Source: Lacticaseibacillus porcinae
GTDB taxonomy: Bacteria; Bacillota; Bacilli; Lactobacillales; Lactobacillaceae
Direction: 5' to 3'
DNA: 64,000 nt
NCBI RefSeq assembly: GCF_003946305.1
Contig: NZ_RHNS01000003.1
Coordinates: 186,001 to 250,000 of the forward strand
Positions 63,958 through 64,000 of this stretch are shown one piece after another. Position 1 is the first letter of the stretch. Every line of letters starts with the position of its first letter. The position numbers were made by a program, and so were the translations under genes. The notes under the pieces are model-generated. The model worked only from the letters and a program-made list of their open reading frames with translations. It was not told the origin of the DNA and did no database searches.

Positions 63958-64000
63958 GGTCATTGCCCCCTTAATGAAAGCGTATCAAACGAATCATATT

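Overview
This window is chromosomal DNA from a low-to-medium GC Gram-positive bacterium. The best match is a member of the Lactobacillaceae (Lacticaseibacillus or a relative; I cannot name the species). Support comes from strong AGGAGG ribosome sites, TTG and GTG starts, family C69 dipeptidase, PTS sugar import, B. subtilis-type Zur and cre sites, and a fermentative gene set with only a partial TCA cycle. I saw no tRNA, rRNA, CRISPR array, insertion sequence or prophage.

Layout. 1-4.8 kb: minus-strand acnA-citZ-icd, the oxidative TCA branch from citrate to 2-oxoglutarate; icd runs off the left edge. 5-14.6 kb: arginine biosynthesis, argCJBDF (minus) and arginine-type carAB (plus), diverging from a control region with ARG-box-like sites. 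The TCA branch would supply the glutamate skeleton for arginine. 14.6-22.7 kb: NADH oxidase with an EAL c-di-GMP phosphodiesterase, a small alarmone synthetase, a zinc-binding lipoprotein with an alpha-carbonic anhydrase, a LysR regulator, and a remarkable 736-aa protein joining an HTH-like start, a histone-H1-like Lys/Ala tail with pentapeptide repeats, and a DUF3800 RNase H-like domain. 22.7-31.5 kb: a sugar island around a LacI regulator (two operators and a cre site), with PTS EIIC, a cytosolic GH9 glycosidase, ROK kinase, sugar-phosphate epimerase, HAD phosphatase and a double-SIS isomerase/deaminase.

31.5-39.1 kb: a membrane GGDEF protein with a degenerate EAL domain, a membrane acyltransferase, a DHH nanoRNase-type phosphoesterase with a deoxyribosyltransferase, a P1B metal ATPase, and a second, partly degenerate EAL protein. 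39.1-39.8 kb: no gene, but two adjacent long imperfect inverted repeats. 39.8-50.7 kb: housekeeping and transport (two DUF59 Fe-S factors, PepD, a second zinc lipoprotein under a near-perfect Zur box, AI-2E transporter, cardiolipin synthase, vitamin B6 uptake and kinase, MerR, DUF554, a glycosyltransferase, ArsC). 50.8-53.7 kb: three tandem XRE regulators, one cut by an in-frame TGA, a small two-helix membrane ORF, and a frameshifted DUF2200 gene. 53.7-64 kb: DUF1048 with an ABC exporter, a secreted flavinylated FAD reductase, Kup with a nucleotidyltransferase, MarR, and a GH1 phospho-beta-glucosidase with a HAD phosphatase.

The most unusual items are the HTH/histone-tail/DUF3800 protein, the scattered c-di-GMP set (one likely cyclase, one likely phosphodiesterase, two degenerate EAL domains), the twin long hairpins at 39.2-39.8 kb, the GH9/ROK/SIS sugar island, and the zinc lipoprotein/carbonic anhydrase pair.
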